From positions 62,001-126,000 of the forward strand of contig NZ_JASAOI010000028.1 of NCBI RefSeq assembly GCF_029953285.1: a DNA stretch of 64,000 nucleotides. Direction: 5' to 3'. Below the pieces are notes generated by a model. The model did no database searches. It saw nothing but the letters and a program-made list of their open reading frames with translations, and was not told the origin of the DNA. Within the stretch, counting starts at the first letter, position 1. The number at the start of each line of letters is the position of its first letter. The position numbers and the translations under genes are program-made. This stretch comes from Yinghuangia seranimata (GTDB lineage Bacteria > Actinomycetota > Actinomycetes > Streptomycetales > Streptomycetaceae). Shown in pieces: positions 19,767 to 28,452 of the stretch.

Positions 19767-22700
19767 TCACAGCGGCGTGTTCATGTCCGTCGTCACCTCC
19801 GCCTGGGTCAGCGTGCGGTTGTAGATGCGGACTTCGTCGATCAGGCCGCTGAAATATTCGCCCCAGACCGAGTTTCCGCCGATGCGGAGGACGTCGGTGC
19901 CGCCCGTGATGTTGCCCGTCTGGGCGCGGGAGGCGACCTGGGTGCCGTTCACGTAGAACCTGAGCGTCGCGCCGTCGTAGGTCACGGCGATGTGGGACCA
20001 CGTGTTCACCGGCAGGTTGGCCGTCGCGCCGATCGATTCGTCGGTGGCGCCGATGCGGACGTAGCCGGCGGCCCGGTCGTCGCCCGACGCGTAGAGGCCG
20101 TAGGACAGCCCGTCGGTGCCGCGCTGCTTCAGGATCACGTTGCGCCAGCCGGAGACCGTGGCGGGCCTGACCCAGGCCTCCAGGGTCAGCTTGTTGGTCA
20201 TCGCCAGCGTGCTGCTGTTCGGGACCGTCACCCACGAGCTGGTCCCGTTGAAGGAGAGCGCCTGGCCGTACTTGCCGGCCGTCCACGCCGTGTTCGCCGC
20301 GGTGCCGGTGTTGCCCTTGCCGGACGCGTCGTTCGCGGTCGCGCCCGCGCCCTCGTTGAAGCCGTACGCCGCGACCAGCCCGGTCGGCGCGGCGACTTCG
20401 CGGTAGGTGGCGGTCAGGGTCGTGTTGGCGGCCGGCATTGTGACGTTGTGGGACTGCGCTCCGCCGTCCGACCACGACACGAACTCGTACGTCTTCCCGC
20501 CGACGGTCTGCGGCGAGGGCGCGGCCACGGACGCCGTCCCGTTCACGATGAGCGTCTTGGTCAACGGCGCCGCGCCGGAGGCGCTGTTGAGCCCGAGGGT
20601 GAGGCCGGGAACAGGCGTGCTCGTCAGAGTGAGGTCGGCGGTTTTCGGGTCCAGCCGCACGCTCGCCGTGCCGGTCAACCCGCCGGAGTCCTGGGCGGTG
20701 AGCCGCACTTCGAGCCACGACGGATACTCGTGGTCGACCGCCGTGAAGGTGCCGCTCGCGACGCCGTCGACCGTGGTGATGATGTGCTCGTGGCACGTGG
20801 ACGGCGTCGTGCAGTGGTGCATGACGAACTGCCAGTGCAGCGCACTCGCGGGCAGGTTGCCGTCCTGCAGGTCGGTGGCGTGGCCGCTGTACGGGATCGG
20901 GTCGCCGACCTTCCAGGTCAGAGACGCGGCCGGGGTGTCGACGACCGCGGTGGGCGGCGAGTTGCCCGCCACGACGGTGACTTCGGCGGTGCCGGTGAGG
21001 CCCGTCGGGTCGGTCACGGTCAACGACGGGTGGTAGGTGCCGGGCGTGGTGTAGGTGAAGCTCGGCGCGGCGGCCGTGGAGTCGACGGTGCCGTTGCGGT
21101 CGAAGTCCCAGGCGTAGGTGAGGGTCTGGCCCGCGTCGGGGTCGCTGGAGGTGCTGCCGTCGAACGCGACGGTCAGCGGCACGGTGCCGTTGGTCGGGTT
21201 CGCGGTGACGCGCGCCACGGGCCGGTTGCCGGTGTAGTGGAACCGGGCGATGCGGCCGCCTTCGTAGTCGACGTAGTAGACGTCCCCGTCGGGCCCGGTC
21301 TTGAGCGCGACCGGGTTGACGCCGGTCGCGAAGACGCTGATCTTCGTCGGGTCGGGCACGCCGTTGGCGTCGGCGCCCATCGACCAGACGCAGCGCCGGC
21401 TGTGGTCCGCGAAGAACAGCGCCTTCTGGTACTGGCTCGGGTAGTTGGTGGTCGGCGCGAACGCGATGCCGCTGATGGCCGAGCCGTTCGCGGTGGGGCA
21501 GCCGTCGCCGGCGACGACCGCGGACCCGTGGTTGTACGTGTAGTGCGGGGCCTTCACCGCGCCCGCGCCCGCCGCGTACAGGTTGGCGCACAGGTTGAGG
21601 TTGTTGGACTCGTAGCCGCTCTGCCGCGCGTTGCCCTCGTAGCAGGGCCAGCCGAAGTTGGTCGCGGAGGAGGTGGTGGTGATCCGGTTGACCTCCTCCC
21701 ACGTGCCCCAGCCGACGTCGCCGACCCACAGTTCGGAGGTGCCGGGCCGGAAGCCTATGCGGAACGGGTTGCGCATGCCGTACGCGAGGATCCGGCGCGC
21801 GTTGGCGTCGGAGCTGGACGCGAACGGGTTGCCGGGCGCGCCCGCACCGGTGTTCGGGTCGATACGGATGACCGAGCCGTTGAGCGCGGCCGGGTCGCCC
21901 GTGGTGCGCATGTCCTGGGCGCGCAGCGCGCCGCCTTCGGCGGTGGGAGCGGTGAGCGCGGTGCCGACCGCGGACGGCGCGTCGCCGCACGGGTTGGCCG
22001 GGATCGGGTCCTTGCCGGCGATCGGGCCGCTGGCACCGGTCTGGCCGTAGTCCGCCCAGTCGAAGCTGGCGCCGTCGCCGGCGGACGCGTACAGGTAACC
22101 ATCGGGGCCGAACGCGAGCGAGCCGATCGAGTGCGACGGGAACTGCTGGCACCAGTCGGTGATCAGGACCTGCTCGGGGCCCGCGGTGTTGCCGGTGGCG
22201 GTGAACTTCGACAGGCGGCCGGTGATGACGCAGCCGTACGTCTGCGCGCCGGGCGGGCTCGGGCAGCCGTCACCGGTCGCGCCGGCCGTCCCCCAGTACG
22301 GGGCGGACTTTCCCGGCGGCGCGTCGTACGCGTACAGCACGTACACGGACGGGTCGGTCGGGAAGTTGGGCGCGAGCGCGAGGCCGAGCAGGCCGCGGTC
22401 CCAGAAGTTGTGCACCTGCGTGCGCAGGTCGACGAACGTCGTCGGGGTGGTCGCGGAGGTGGACGCGAAGACCTTGACGAGGCCGGACTTCTCGGCGACG
22501 AACACCCGGCCGTCGGACGCGAACGCGACGTCGGCGGGTTCGGTGAGGCCGGAGAACACCGTCTGGTCCTCGAAGGACGCGGGGACGGTGGCGGCCGCCG
22601 CGGCGGTCTGGTCCTGGGCCTGGAGGCCCTGTTGTGCCGGTTTGGGCGCGAAGACCTCGGGCCCGGAACGGCCGTTCGAGTTGCCGCTGCTGGACGCGCC

Positions 22701-22859
22701 GGCCGCGATGGCCGTGGTGGGCGCGGTCGCGAGCGTCAGTGTGGCGAGCAACGCCGCGCCGGCCGCCAGCAGTCGCGCACGTGTGGCGCGGTGCCGGAAC
22801 CGGAGACGGGTGTTCGCGCGTGATCGGATGTGCAGGCGTGATCGGGTGGTGCCGGTCAT
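19767..22859 (-). CDS. Secreted PQQ-type glucose/sorbosone dehydrogenase-like protein with PKD and LamG domains
   Basis: A 1030-residue exported protein. An Arg-rich N-region and a hydrophobic core ('LLAAGAALLATLTLATAP') form a long Sec signal peptide. Residues about 90-535 are a six-bladed sugar/sorbosone dehydrogenase-like propeller with 'GLTEPADVAFASDGRVFVAE' and 'ILAYGMRNPFRIGFRPGT'. A PKD domain (about 545-640, 'YAWDFDRNGTVDS') and an all-beta region follow. A C-terminal concanavalin/LamG carbohydrate-binding domain lies at about 835-1025 ('LTLEAWVRPATVSGW'). It probably oxidises or binds extracellular sugars. Whether it uses PQQ cannot be told here. Confidence 0.85.
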   Translation of the reverse strand: MTGTTRSRLHIRSRANTRLRFRHRATRARLLAAGAALLATLTLATAPTTAIAAGASSSGNSNGRSGPEVFAPKPAQQGLQAQDQTAAAAATVPASFEDQTVFSGLTEPADVAFASDGRVFVAEKSGLVKVFASTSATTPTTFVDLRTQVHNFWDRGLLGLALAPNFPTDPSVYVLYAYDAPPGKSAPYWGTAGATGDGCPSPPGAQTYGCVITGRLSKFTATGNTAGPEQVLITDWCQQFPSHSIGSLAFGPDGYLYASAGDGASFDWADYGQTGASGPIAGKDPIPANPCGDAPSAVGTALTAPTAEGGALRAQDMRTTGDPAALNGSVIRIDPNTGAGAPGNPFASSSDANARRILAYGMRNPFRIGFRPGTSELWVGDVGWGTWEEVNRITTTSSATNFGWPCYEGNARQSGYESNNLNLCANLYAAGAGAVKAPHYTYNHGSAVVAGDGCPTANGSAISGIAFAPTTNYPSQYQKALFFADHSRRCVWSMGADANGVPDPTKISVFATGVNPVALKTGPDGDVYYVDYEGGRIARFHYTGNRPVARVTANPTNGTVPLTVAFDGSTSSDPDAGQTLTYAWDFDRNGTVDSTAAAPSFTYTTPGTYHPSLTVTDPTGLTGTAEVTVVAGNSPPTAVVDTPAASLTWKVGDPIPYSGHATDLQDGNLPASALHWQFVMHHCTTPSTCHEHIITTVDGVASGTFTAVDHEYPSWLEVRLTAQDSGGLTGTASVRLDPKTADLTLTSTPVPGLTLGLNSASGAAPLTKTLIVNGTASVAAPSPQTVGGKTYEFVSWSDGGAQSHNVTMPAANTTLTATYREVAAPTGLVAAYGFNEGAGATANDASGKGNTGTAANTAWTAGKYGQALSFNGTSSWVTVPNSSTLAMTNKLTLEAWVRPATVSGWRNVILKQRGTDGLSYGLYASGDDRAAGYVRIGATDESIGATANLPVNTWSHIAVTYDGATLRFYVNGTQVASRAQTGNITGGTDVLRIGGNSVWGEYFSGLIDEVRIYNRTLTQAEVTTDMNTPL

Positions 22860-23294
22860 GAGCCCCCCTGGACACGAACCGACGGTGAACCGACTGATGG
22901 AAGACGCGCTGCGCTGTTCCTCGTTCTTGTCGAGTCACGGGTGCCGAACGGCACACAGGGCAGAACCCTAGGACCGGGATCTTTCTCCCGTATCGCTTTT
23001 GCTCAACGGAACCTGATGGTCCGTTAGAGAACTCGACGGTTTGTCGGTTTGACGGGTGTTTCGGTGGGTCAGGTGACCTCGTGAAGGTTACGCGCGTTGT
23101 GGAGAGAGGGAGAAGGTTTTGTCTCGCCTGGAGTCACAGACGTGACCCGATGGCACGCTGGATGGGTGTAGCGGGTGGGGGGCCGGAGCGGCACACTGAT
23201 GATCCACATTCGGACCGGACTGAAACGTACGGCTGGTTGGTCGGTGTGTCGGGGGGCAGGTTGCACGGGGTCGACGGGGAACTGAGGAGAGTTC
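22860..23294. other. Divergent intergenic region, 435 bp
   Basis: No gene is supported here. It should contain the promoters of the sugar-dehydrogenase-like gene (minus) and of the P-loop protein (plus). The only clear element is a short palindrome, GTCAC-AGAC-GTGAC at 23132-23145. A GAGGAGA ribosome-binding site stands just before 23295. Confidence 0.5.
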
Positions 23295-25808
23295 ATGGAC
23301 ACAACCCCGCGGGGAGTCGGGGATGAAGACCCGACCCCGCAGGGCCGGGGCGGGACCGCGACCGGCACCGAGCCGGCCGAGGGGAAGCGCTCCGAGGGGC
23401 GGGAGCGGCTGACCCGCGCCGAGCGGCTGCGCCGTGGGTTCACGGGCGCCGACGGGGCCGTGAGCGAGGGGCTGGACGGGACTCCGAGCGGGGCTTCGGG
23501 CGGTGCGTCGAGCGGGACTCCGAGCGGTACTTCGGGCGCTGGTTCGGGCTCTGCTTCGGGCGGCGCGAACGGGACGTCCAACGGTGTCTCGAACGGCGCG
23601 GCGAACGGGGTCTCGAACGGGGCCGCGAAGCCCGCCTCCAACGGTGCCTCGAACTCGTCCAGCACCGCGCCGAGGACCGAACCGAGGACCGCGTCGACGA
23701 CCTCATCCGCGGCCTCTTCCAGCGCGTCCGGACCCGCGCAACGCCCCGCTTCCGGTGCCGTCCCCCCGTCCGCGCCCGCCGCTCCCAACGCCCCCGGCGC
23801 GCTCACCCAACTCGCGGTCGGCGCCCACCTGCTCACGCTCGGCGGGCCCGACGGCAGCGAGGTCGTCCCGCTGCCCGCGAACGCGCGGCCGCTGCCGCGC
23901 CGCCGTTCCGTCGCGCCCCGGACCATCGGCTATCCGCCGCTCGGTCGTCAGCTCGAACTCGCGGAGATCCGCGGCCTGTTGACCCGCGGCACTTCGGTCC
24001 GCGTCGGCGGCCCCGCCGGCATCGGCCGCAGCACGCTCCTGCGCCACGTCGCGTCCGGCGACGCGGCCGGGGCGCCCGACGGCGTCGTCGTCCTGGACGG
24101 CTATCGGCGCGGCCTCGACGACCTGCTCCAGCAGTTCCACGACGCCTGCTTCGGCGGCGAGCCGCACCGCCCCACCCGCGACGCGCTGCGGGACATGCTG
24201 AGCGAGGTCGCCGCGTTGGTCGTCGTCGACGACCTCGACCTGTCGGCCGACGAACTCGCCGAACTGCTGCGCATCGCACCCGAATGTGTGTTCCTGGCGG
24301 CCTCGCCCTCCACGCCCGGCGACGGGCCGGAGCCGAGCGCGGCCGCGCGTGCCGACTCGCCGTTCTACGAGATCACCCTCGGCGGGCTGCCGCAGGAGGC
24401 TGCGTTCGCTCTGCTGGCCCGCGCTACGGGCCGCGAGCTGGACGACGAGGAACTGGCCTGGGCCGCCGCGCTGTGGTTCGAAGTCGACGGCCACCCGGGC
24501 CGGTTCGCGCAGGCCGGGGCGCTGCTGGCGCGGCTCGGCACGGCGGTGTCACGTGCCGGACGGGACTACATCGACGGGCCGCTGCCCGAACTCCCGTCGC
24601 CCGGTGAGCCCCAGCTGTTCGTACCGAGGCTGCTGCCGCTGCTGTCGAGGCCCGCGCAGCAGGTGCTTCGGCTGGGGGCGGCGCTGGAGGGCGTCCTGCC
24701 GGATCCGGCGCACCTGCCGGCCCTCACCGGGGCGGTTGACGCCAACGGTGCGGCGTCCGAACTCGTCGCCGCCGGGCTGGTGGTCGTGCAGGGCGGGCGT
24801 TACCGACTGGCCGGCGGCGTCGCCGACGAGGCCGCCGGGCTGATGCGCGGGCCGTCGTCGTGGGCGGTCGCGGCGATGCAGCACTTCACCTGGTGGGTCT
24901 CGCATCCGAGCGTGACGGCGCACGAGGTCGCCGACGAAGCTGACGTCATCCTTGCTTGCCTGCGCGAGGTAGAACGGCTCGGCAAGCCCAGCTCGGTCCG
25001 CGTCCTGGCACGGGCGGCGGCCCCGGCGTTCGCGGCGGCGCTGCGCTTCGAGGCGTGGCGGGACGCGCTGGAACTCGGCGGCGCGGCCGCGGCGGCGTCG
25101 GGTGCGGGCACCGAACAGGCCTGGTTCGTCCACGAGTCCGCCGTCCTCGCGCTGTGCACCGGGGACCTTCCGCGGGCTCGCGAGGAGGCCGTGGCGGCGT
25201 CCCGGCTGCGCGACGCCGCGGACAAGCGGGGGATAGCGGCCGACCGGCGGATCCTCGTGATGGCGGGGGAGCGGCCGGGGGCGTTCGGCGGGGAGCCGGG
25301 CGTCGTACGGGCCCCGCGCCGCGTCACGGTCTCCGGCAAGCGCGGCGCGATCACGCTCGCGGCGGCGGCCGTCCTGGTCGTCACGCTGGCCGTCGTCGTG
25401 GCGATGGGCAGCGGCGCACCCGGCAGCGGCGGCGGCGGCCCCAGCCCGAGCGACGGCGTCTCGGTCACCACCCTCAACGGCGCCCCGAACGGCGCCATCC
25501 CCGGCGCGGCCACCTCAGCCCCCGCCCCGACCGGCCCCCCAACGGCCAACCACACCGGCCCGACCCCCACGCCGACCGGCAGCATACGCAGCTCCGCCGG
25601 CACGAAGTCCCCGACCGCCACCGGCGCGTCCACCCGCCCAGCCACAGCCCCCGCACCCCCACCGGGCGAAATCCCACCCCCACCCCCCGCAGGCGGCGGC
25701 GACCCGCCCCCCGTCAGCACCCCGCCCACCAGCCCCGCCCCACCGACCAGCCACCCCCCGTCGAGCAGCCCCCCGAGCTCGTCCTCGGCAAGCCCACCGA
25801 CCCCGTAA
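23295..25808 (+). CDS. P-loop (STAND-like) ATPase with low-complexity N-terminus, membrane helix and proline-rich tail
   Basis: An 837-residue mosaic protein of unknown function. Residues 1-175 are a Gly/Ser/Asn/Thr-rich repeat region with many 'SNG' units. Residues about 215-480 form an NTPase: Walker A-like 'GGPAGIGRSTLLRHV', Walker B-like 'ALVVVDDLDL', then a winged-helix-like region. Residues about 500-675 are helical. One membrane helix (about 690-712, 'AAAAVLVVTLAVVVAMG') is followed by a 120-residue Pro/Thr/Ser-rich tail, presumably outside. No LuxR or other DNA-binding domain is seen. A sensor or structural role at the membrane is possible. It is adjacent to T7SS-type cargo but not clearly part of it. 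Confidence 0.7.
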   Translation: MDTTPRGVGDEDPTPQGRGGTATGTEPAEGKRSEGRERLTRAERLRRGFTGADGAVSEGLDGTPSGASGGASSGTPSGTSGAGSGSASGGANGTSNGVSNGAANGVSNGAAKPASNGASNSSSTAPRTEPRTASTTSSAASSSASGPAQRPASGAVPPSAPAAPNAPGALTQLAVGAHLLTLGGPDGSEVVPLPANARPLPRRRSVAPRTIGYPPLGRQLELAEIRGLLTRGTSVRVGGPAGIGRSTLLRHVASGDAAGAPDGVVVLDGYRRGLDDLLQQFHDACFGGEPHRPTRDALRDMLSEVAALVVVDDLDLSADELAELLRIAPECVFLAASPSTPGDGPEPSAAARADSPFYEITLGGLPQEAAFALLARATGRELDDEELAWAAALWFEVDGHPGRFAQAGALLARLGTAVSRAGRDYIDGPLPELPSPGEPQLFVPRLLPLLSRPAQQVLRLGAALEGVLPDPAHLPALTGAVDANGAASELVAAGLVVVQGGRYRLAGGVADEAAGLMRGPSSWAVAAMQHFTWWVSHPSVTAHEVADEADVILACLREVERLGKPSSVRVLARAAAPAFAAALRFEAWRDALELGGAAAAASGAGTEQAWFVHESAVLALCTGDLPRAREEAVAASRLRDAADKRGIAADRRILVMAGERPGAFGGEPGVVRAPRRVTVSGKRGAITLAAAAVLVVTLAVVVAMGSGAPGSGGGGPSPSDGVSVTTLNGAPNGAIPGAATSAPAPTGPPTANHTGPTPTPTGSIRSSAGTKSPTATGASTRPATAPAPPPGEIPPPPPAGGGDPPPVSTPPTSPAPPTSHPPSSSPPSSSSASPPTP

Positions 25809-25814
25809 CTCCGT

Positions 25815-26429
25815 CTACCCCGCACTCGAAGCGCGACGTGTCCAGAACTCGGGTGGTTTGGCGGCCAGGACATCCTGCGGCAATGCCGTGTCTTCGCCCT
25901 TCGCGAGGTCCCGGGCCGTCCACACGCCGCCAGGCCCTTGTTCCACCAAGCGGACAGTCGGCGCGCCTTGATCGCTCTGCGATCGTTCGACGACGATCCA
26001 GATGCGGTCCAGGGTGAGATCCCAGAACACGGTGGGTTCCTCGGCCCACTCCGCATAGCACCGCAAGTCGTGGAACAGCCCGTTGACCCAGGCGAGATCG
26101 GCGGGACCGATGGAGGTTGTCGGCTCTTTATATGTGCGCACTTCCACGCACCAATACCCCTGCTCCGGGTAGTGGGCGGCACCAGGCCAGGGGTGACCGA
26201 TTGAGGCCTCGAACCGTCCGGACGCCGATGCCAACGTCGTACCGGGGAAGATCGTCCGATCCGGCAGCGATCGGCTCTGCAGCCACTTGGGCGAAGGCGC
26301 GTGCGACGGCTCGGCTTGGCCGCCCGAGCAAGACACGGCGCCGAACGTCGTCGCAACCGCAGCCAACACGGCCGTGCTTCTGGTCAGTTGCCGACACCGA
26401 GAAGCATCCCGCTCGCTGAGGCGCCTCAT
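25815..26429 (-). CDS. Putative lipoprotein, paralogue of its upstream neighbour
   Basis: A 204-residue exported protein of unknown function. A signal peptide ends at 'FGAVSCSGG', with a plausible but weak lipobox (AVSC), so lipid anchoring is likely but not certain. The mature part has three cysteines ('YWCVEV', 'LRCYAEW') and 'LDRIWIVVERS', which aligns with 'TDQVWILVQHS' in the upstream gene. The pair is therefore a diverged tandem duplication. The ATG overlaps the upstream stop by 4 bp. It is the last gene of a four-gene minus-strand operon beginning with an EspC-like gene, and stops 6 bp from the convergent P-loop gene. Confidence 0.7.
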   Translation of the reverse strand: MRRLSERDASRCRQLTRSTAVLAAVATTFGAVSCSGGQAEPSHAPSPKWLQSRSLPDRTIFPGTTLASASGRFEASIGHPWPGAAHYPEQGYWCVEVRTYKEPTTSIGPADLAWVNGLFHDLRCYAEWAEEPTVFWDLTLDRIWIVVERSQSDQGAPTVRLVEQGPGGVWTARDLAKGEDTALPQDVLAAKPPEFWTRRASSAG

Positions 26430-27058
26430 GGCGTGCCGGTCAGGTGCGTCGGAGCGGCAGACCAGCCGGGGCGCGTGGTGAAGGCGTCAGCTGTCGCCCC
26501 TTCACGAATCCACGACGGAAGCTCGTTGTCCTCGGCCGGGGAGAAGACCGGTTCGGCCCAGTTCGCATCAGGCTGTGGTGCGAGCCGACGAATTTCGCTG
26601 CGGCCACCCGTGTAGCGCGAGTGCTGGACGAGGATCCACACCTGGTCGGTGCCTCGGTCCCATGTTGCGCCGGCCAGATCGTCGCCGTACCAGCGGGAGT
26701 CACGGTGGACGACCTTGCCGATGGCCCCCTGCTTATCGGAACGCGGCGTATACGTCCGGACGACGAACTGCCAGAGCTTGTTCCGGGGATGCTCCGGGTC
26801 GGGCCGCGTGTCGACCGTCAGGACGAAACGATCGAACGGTGACCGGACGTAGCGCTCAGGAGACGCCATTCCGCCGATGTGGTCGTCGATTCGACTGGTC
26901 GGATCACTGGACGACGTGTGTGCCGCGGTGGGCCACGACGGCGAATCCGCCGGATCGCCGGTGCCGCGAGGCGCCGCGCAACCGACCATACTTGATGCTG
27001 TAAGTACGAAGGCCGCGGCCCACAGAGCCGAACACCGCACCGTGCTGTCGCTGTTCAT
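26426..27058 (-). CDS. Putative lipoprotein in the T7SS-type cargo operon
   Basis: A 210-residue protein with a clear lipobox: the signal peptide 'ALWAAAFVLTASSMVGCAAP' gives MVGC, so the mature protein begins at the Cys and is anchored outside the membrane. The body contains 'WQFVVRTYTPRSDKQGAIG' and 'DQVWILVQHSRYTGG', shared in outline with the downstream paralogue. The ATG at 27058 overlaps the upstream stop (ATGA) and places the signal peptide at the true N-terminus; longer versions start inside the neighbour. The function is unknown. By analogy with the other loci it may guard or assist an EspC-like secreted protein. Confidence 0.75.
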   Translation of the reverse strand: MNSDSTVRCSALWAAAFVLTASSMVGCAAPRGTGDPADSPSWPTAAHTSSSDPTSRIDDHIGGMASPERYVRSPFDRFVLTVDTRPDPEHPRNKLWQFVVRTYTPRSDKQGAIGKVVHRDSRWYGDDLAGATWDRGTDQVWILVQHSRYTGGRSEIRRLAPQPDANWAEPVFSPAEDNELPSWIREGATADAFTTRPGWSAAPTHLTGTP

Positions 27059-27297
27059 CGCTTTCCGGGGGCGCTTGTCACGCTCTTGATCGTCTTGCCG
27101 TCGGCATCGATGACGACCTGTGCGTCCCGTGGCCACGTTATGTGGAGATCGTATCCTTCCGCCTGGCCGGCGGAGACGAATTTGGCGACCTTGGCCTCCC
27201 ACGAGTCGGAGGGGTAAAGGAGGTTGGGGTCGACTATGTCGTTGAACGTCAGATCGGCGGTGATGGTGACGATGTAGTCGCCGTTGCCGCGGGCCAC
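27055..27297 (-). CDS. Small conserved-looking protein, apparently frameshifted at its 5' end
   Basis: The 80-residue frame begins at a GTG (27297) without a good ribosome-binding site and ends by overlapping the next gene (ATGA). A better start exists in another frame: the ATG at 27332, which overlaps the EspC-like stop by ATGA, encodes 'MSGDEEFPDTPRWPA' before running out of frame. One extra G near 27285 would join the two into a 92-residue protein, giving 'RWPAGNGDYIVTITADLTF' at the junction. The body has 'YDLHITWPRDAQVVIDADGK', a beta-rich segment of no recognised family. Treat the start as uncertain. Confidence 0.55.
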   Translation of the reverse strand: MARGNGDYIVTITADLTFNDIVDPNLLYPSDSWEAKVAKFVSAGQAEGYDLHITWPRDAQVVIDADGKTIKSVTSAPGKR

Positions 27298-27331
27298 CGT
27301 GGTGTGTCCGGGAATTCCTCGTCGCCGCTCA

Positions 27332-27556
27332 TCAGCCGAGGGCCTGGGGTATGGGATTCACCGGCACGGCAGGGACCGACGCCGCAGGCTTCGGCGGCGC
27401 GTCGATGACGCCTTGCTCGGCGGCCCCGCGGCCGGTGCGAATCGGGCCTGTGTCCTTGAGGGCCTGCAGCGCGCTGTCTGCGGCTGTCGCCGCAGTGTTC
27501 AGCCGAGTGACCAATTGATCGAGCCAGGCCAGGCTTACACGAAACTGTTCCGACAT
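27332..27556 (-). CDS. EspC/WXG-like small helical protein (T7SS-type substrate)
   Basis: A 74-residue protein: an N-terminal amphipathic helix ('RVSLAWLDQLVTRLNTAATA'), a second helical segment, then a Pro/Ala/Val-rich C-terminus. This is the size and shape of EspC/WXG-type proteins that open T7SS cargo operons, though it lacks a WxG turn. GGGGGAA precedes the ATG. It is the first gene of the operon ending at 25815, where every junction is a 4-bp overlap. Family assignment rests on architecture and context. Confidence 0.6.
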   Translation of the reverse strand: MSEQFRVSLAWLDQLVTRLNTAATAADSALQALKDTGPIRTGRGAAEQGVIDAPPKPAASVPAVPVNPIPQALG

Positions 27557-27654
27557 CCGTTCCCCCGAACCGTGTCGTTGGCATGCGTTGCCGGACGATA
27601 CCAGGGGGCGGCCCGGCCCAGGGATGCGCCGGGAAGTGGACGGATTCGTTCAGG

Positions 27655-28257
27655 TCAGCAGGGGTCGACGAGGGTCTTCACGTCGGCTGCGGTGAGGACC
27701 CAGACGTCGGGGACGTAGCCGGTGTTGCCGCCGGGGGTGGTCACCTTGTCCCAGAGGTTGGACTGCATGCCGCGGCCGTACACCTGGGGGCCGGTGGTGT
27801 GGCAGACCAGCGTGACCGCGTTGTCGTACCCGAGCTTCGCCACGACGCCGGCCTCCTGGCTGGGCTTGTCGCGGACGATGAGGCCGTACGTCTGACGGGT
27901 GTACGCGGTTTTGCCGACGGGAGAGTGCTTGCCGCCGGTCGCGGGAGCCGCACCGGACTTGCCGGCGTCGGGGCTCTCCGGCGCGCGGTCCGCCTGACCG
28001 TCGGGGGCCGGCTCGCCCGAGGGTGTGCCGGAGGGGGACGGGCTCCCGGACGCGCCGGCGTGCTTCGCCGGCGTACCGCCGTTGCTGGACGTGAGCACCA
28101 CGATCACGACCACCACGCACAGCACGAGCACCACGACCATGCCGAACGACGGACGCAGCCCGCCCCCGGTACCCGGCGCGGACTCCCCGCCGCCGGTCGG
28201 TTTGCGGCGCAACTGCGAGCGCACCCAGTCCCACGCGGAAGGCGCGTCACCCGCCAC
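27655..28257 (-). CDS. Membrane-anchored SH3-like domain protein
   Basis: A 200-residue protein with a short basic cytoplasmic start and one membrane helix ('GMVVVLVLCVVVVIVVL', residues about 39-56). A Ser/Pro/Gly linker follows, then an extracellular SH3b-like domain from about residue 125. That domain has 'YGLIVRDKPSQEAGVVAKL' and the closing 'GGNTGYVPDVWV'. SH3b domains usually bind cell-wall peptides. The GTG at 28257 has GAGGGGGA upstream, whereas the ATG at 28298 reads another frame. It is divergent from the WXG/mycosin genes and may share their promoter region. Confidence 0.8.
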   Translation of the reverse strand: MAGDAPSAWDWVRSQLRRKPTGGGESAPGTGGGLRPSFGMVVVLVLCVVVVIVVLTSSNGGTPAKHAGASGSPSPSGTPSGEPAPDGQADRAPESPDAGKSGAAPATGGKHSPVGKTAYTRQTYGLIVRDKPSQEAGVVAKLGYDNAVTLVCHTTGPQVYGRGMQSNLWDKVTTPGGNTGYVPDVWVLTAADVKTLVDPC

Positions 28258-28381
28258 GACCCATCCCCCTCGGAGCTCATCCCGTCGACCGGAATCAAGG
28301 CTACCTACCTGCGGAGACGACAGGACGGGCAAACGTGGTGATCTATCCCGAAGTTGCGGTGTGGAAGACGTGTTTGATCTT

Positions 28382-28397
28382 TTCGGTTGGCTAGACT
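28382..28397 (+). promoter_or_regulatory. Promoter element TTCGGTTG-N-CTAGACT
   Basis: A good -10 box, TAGACT (28392-28397), lies 55 bp before the GTG of the next gene. Just upstream is TTCGGTTG, which recurs before a CTAGGCT box at 35319-35337. A canonical -35 at the usual distance is not obvious. Confidence 0.4.
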
Positions 28398-28452
28398 CGC
28401 GGAACGGCACGGAACCGTGCCGGGTAAGGCTTCCACGGGGGAGGCGGACGAA

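Noticed and set aside
19992-22823. 943-residue plus-strand frame inside the sugar-dehydrogenase-like gene
   Set aside because: It is an Arg/Ala/Val-rich shadow with no motif; the minus strand has a signal peptide and recognised domains.
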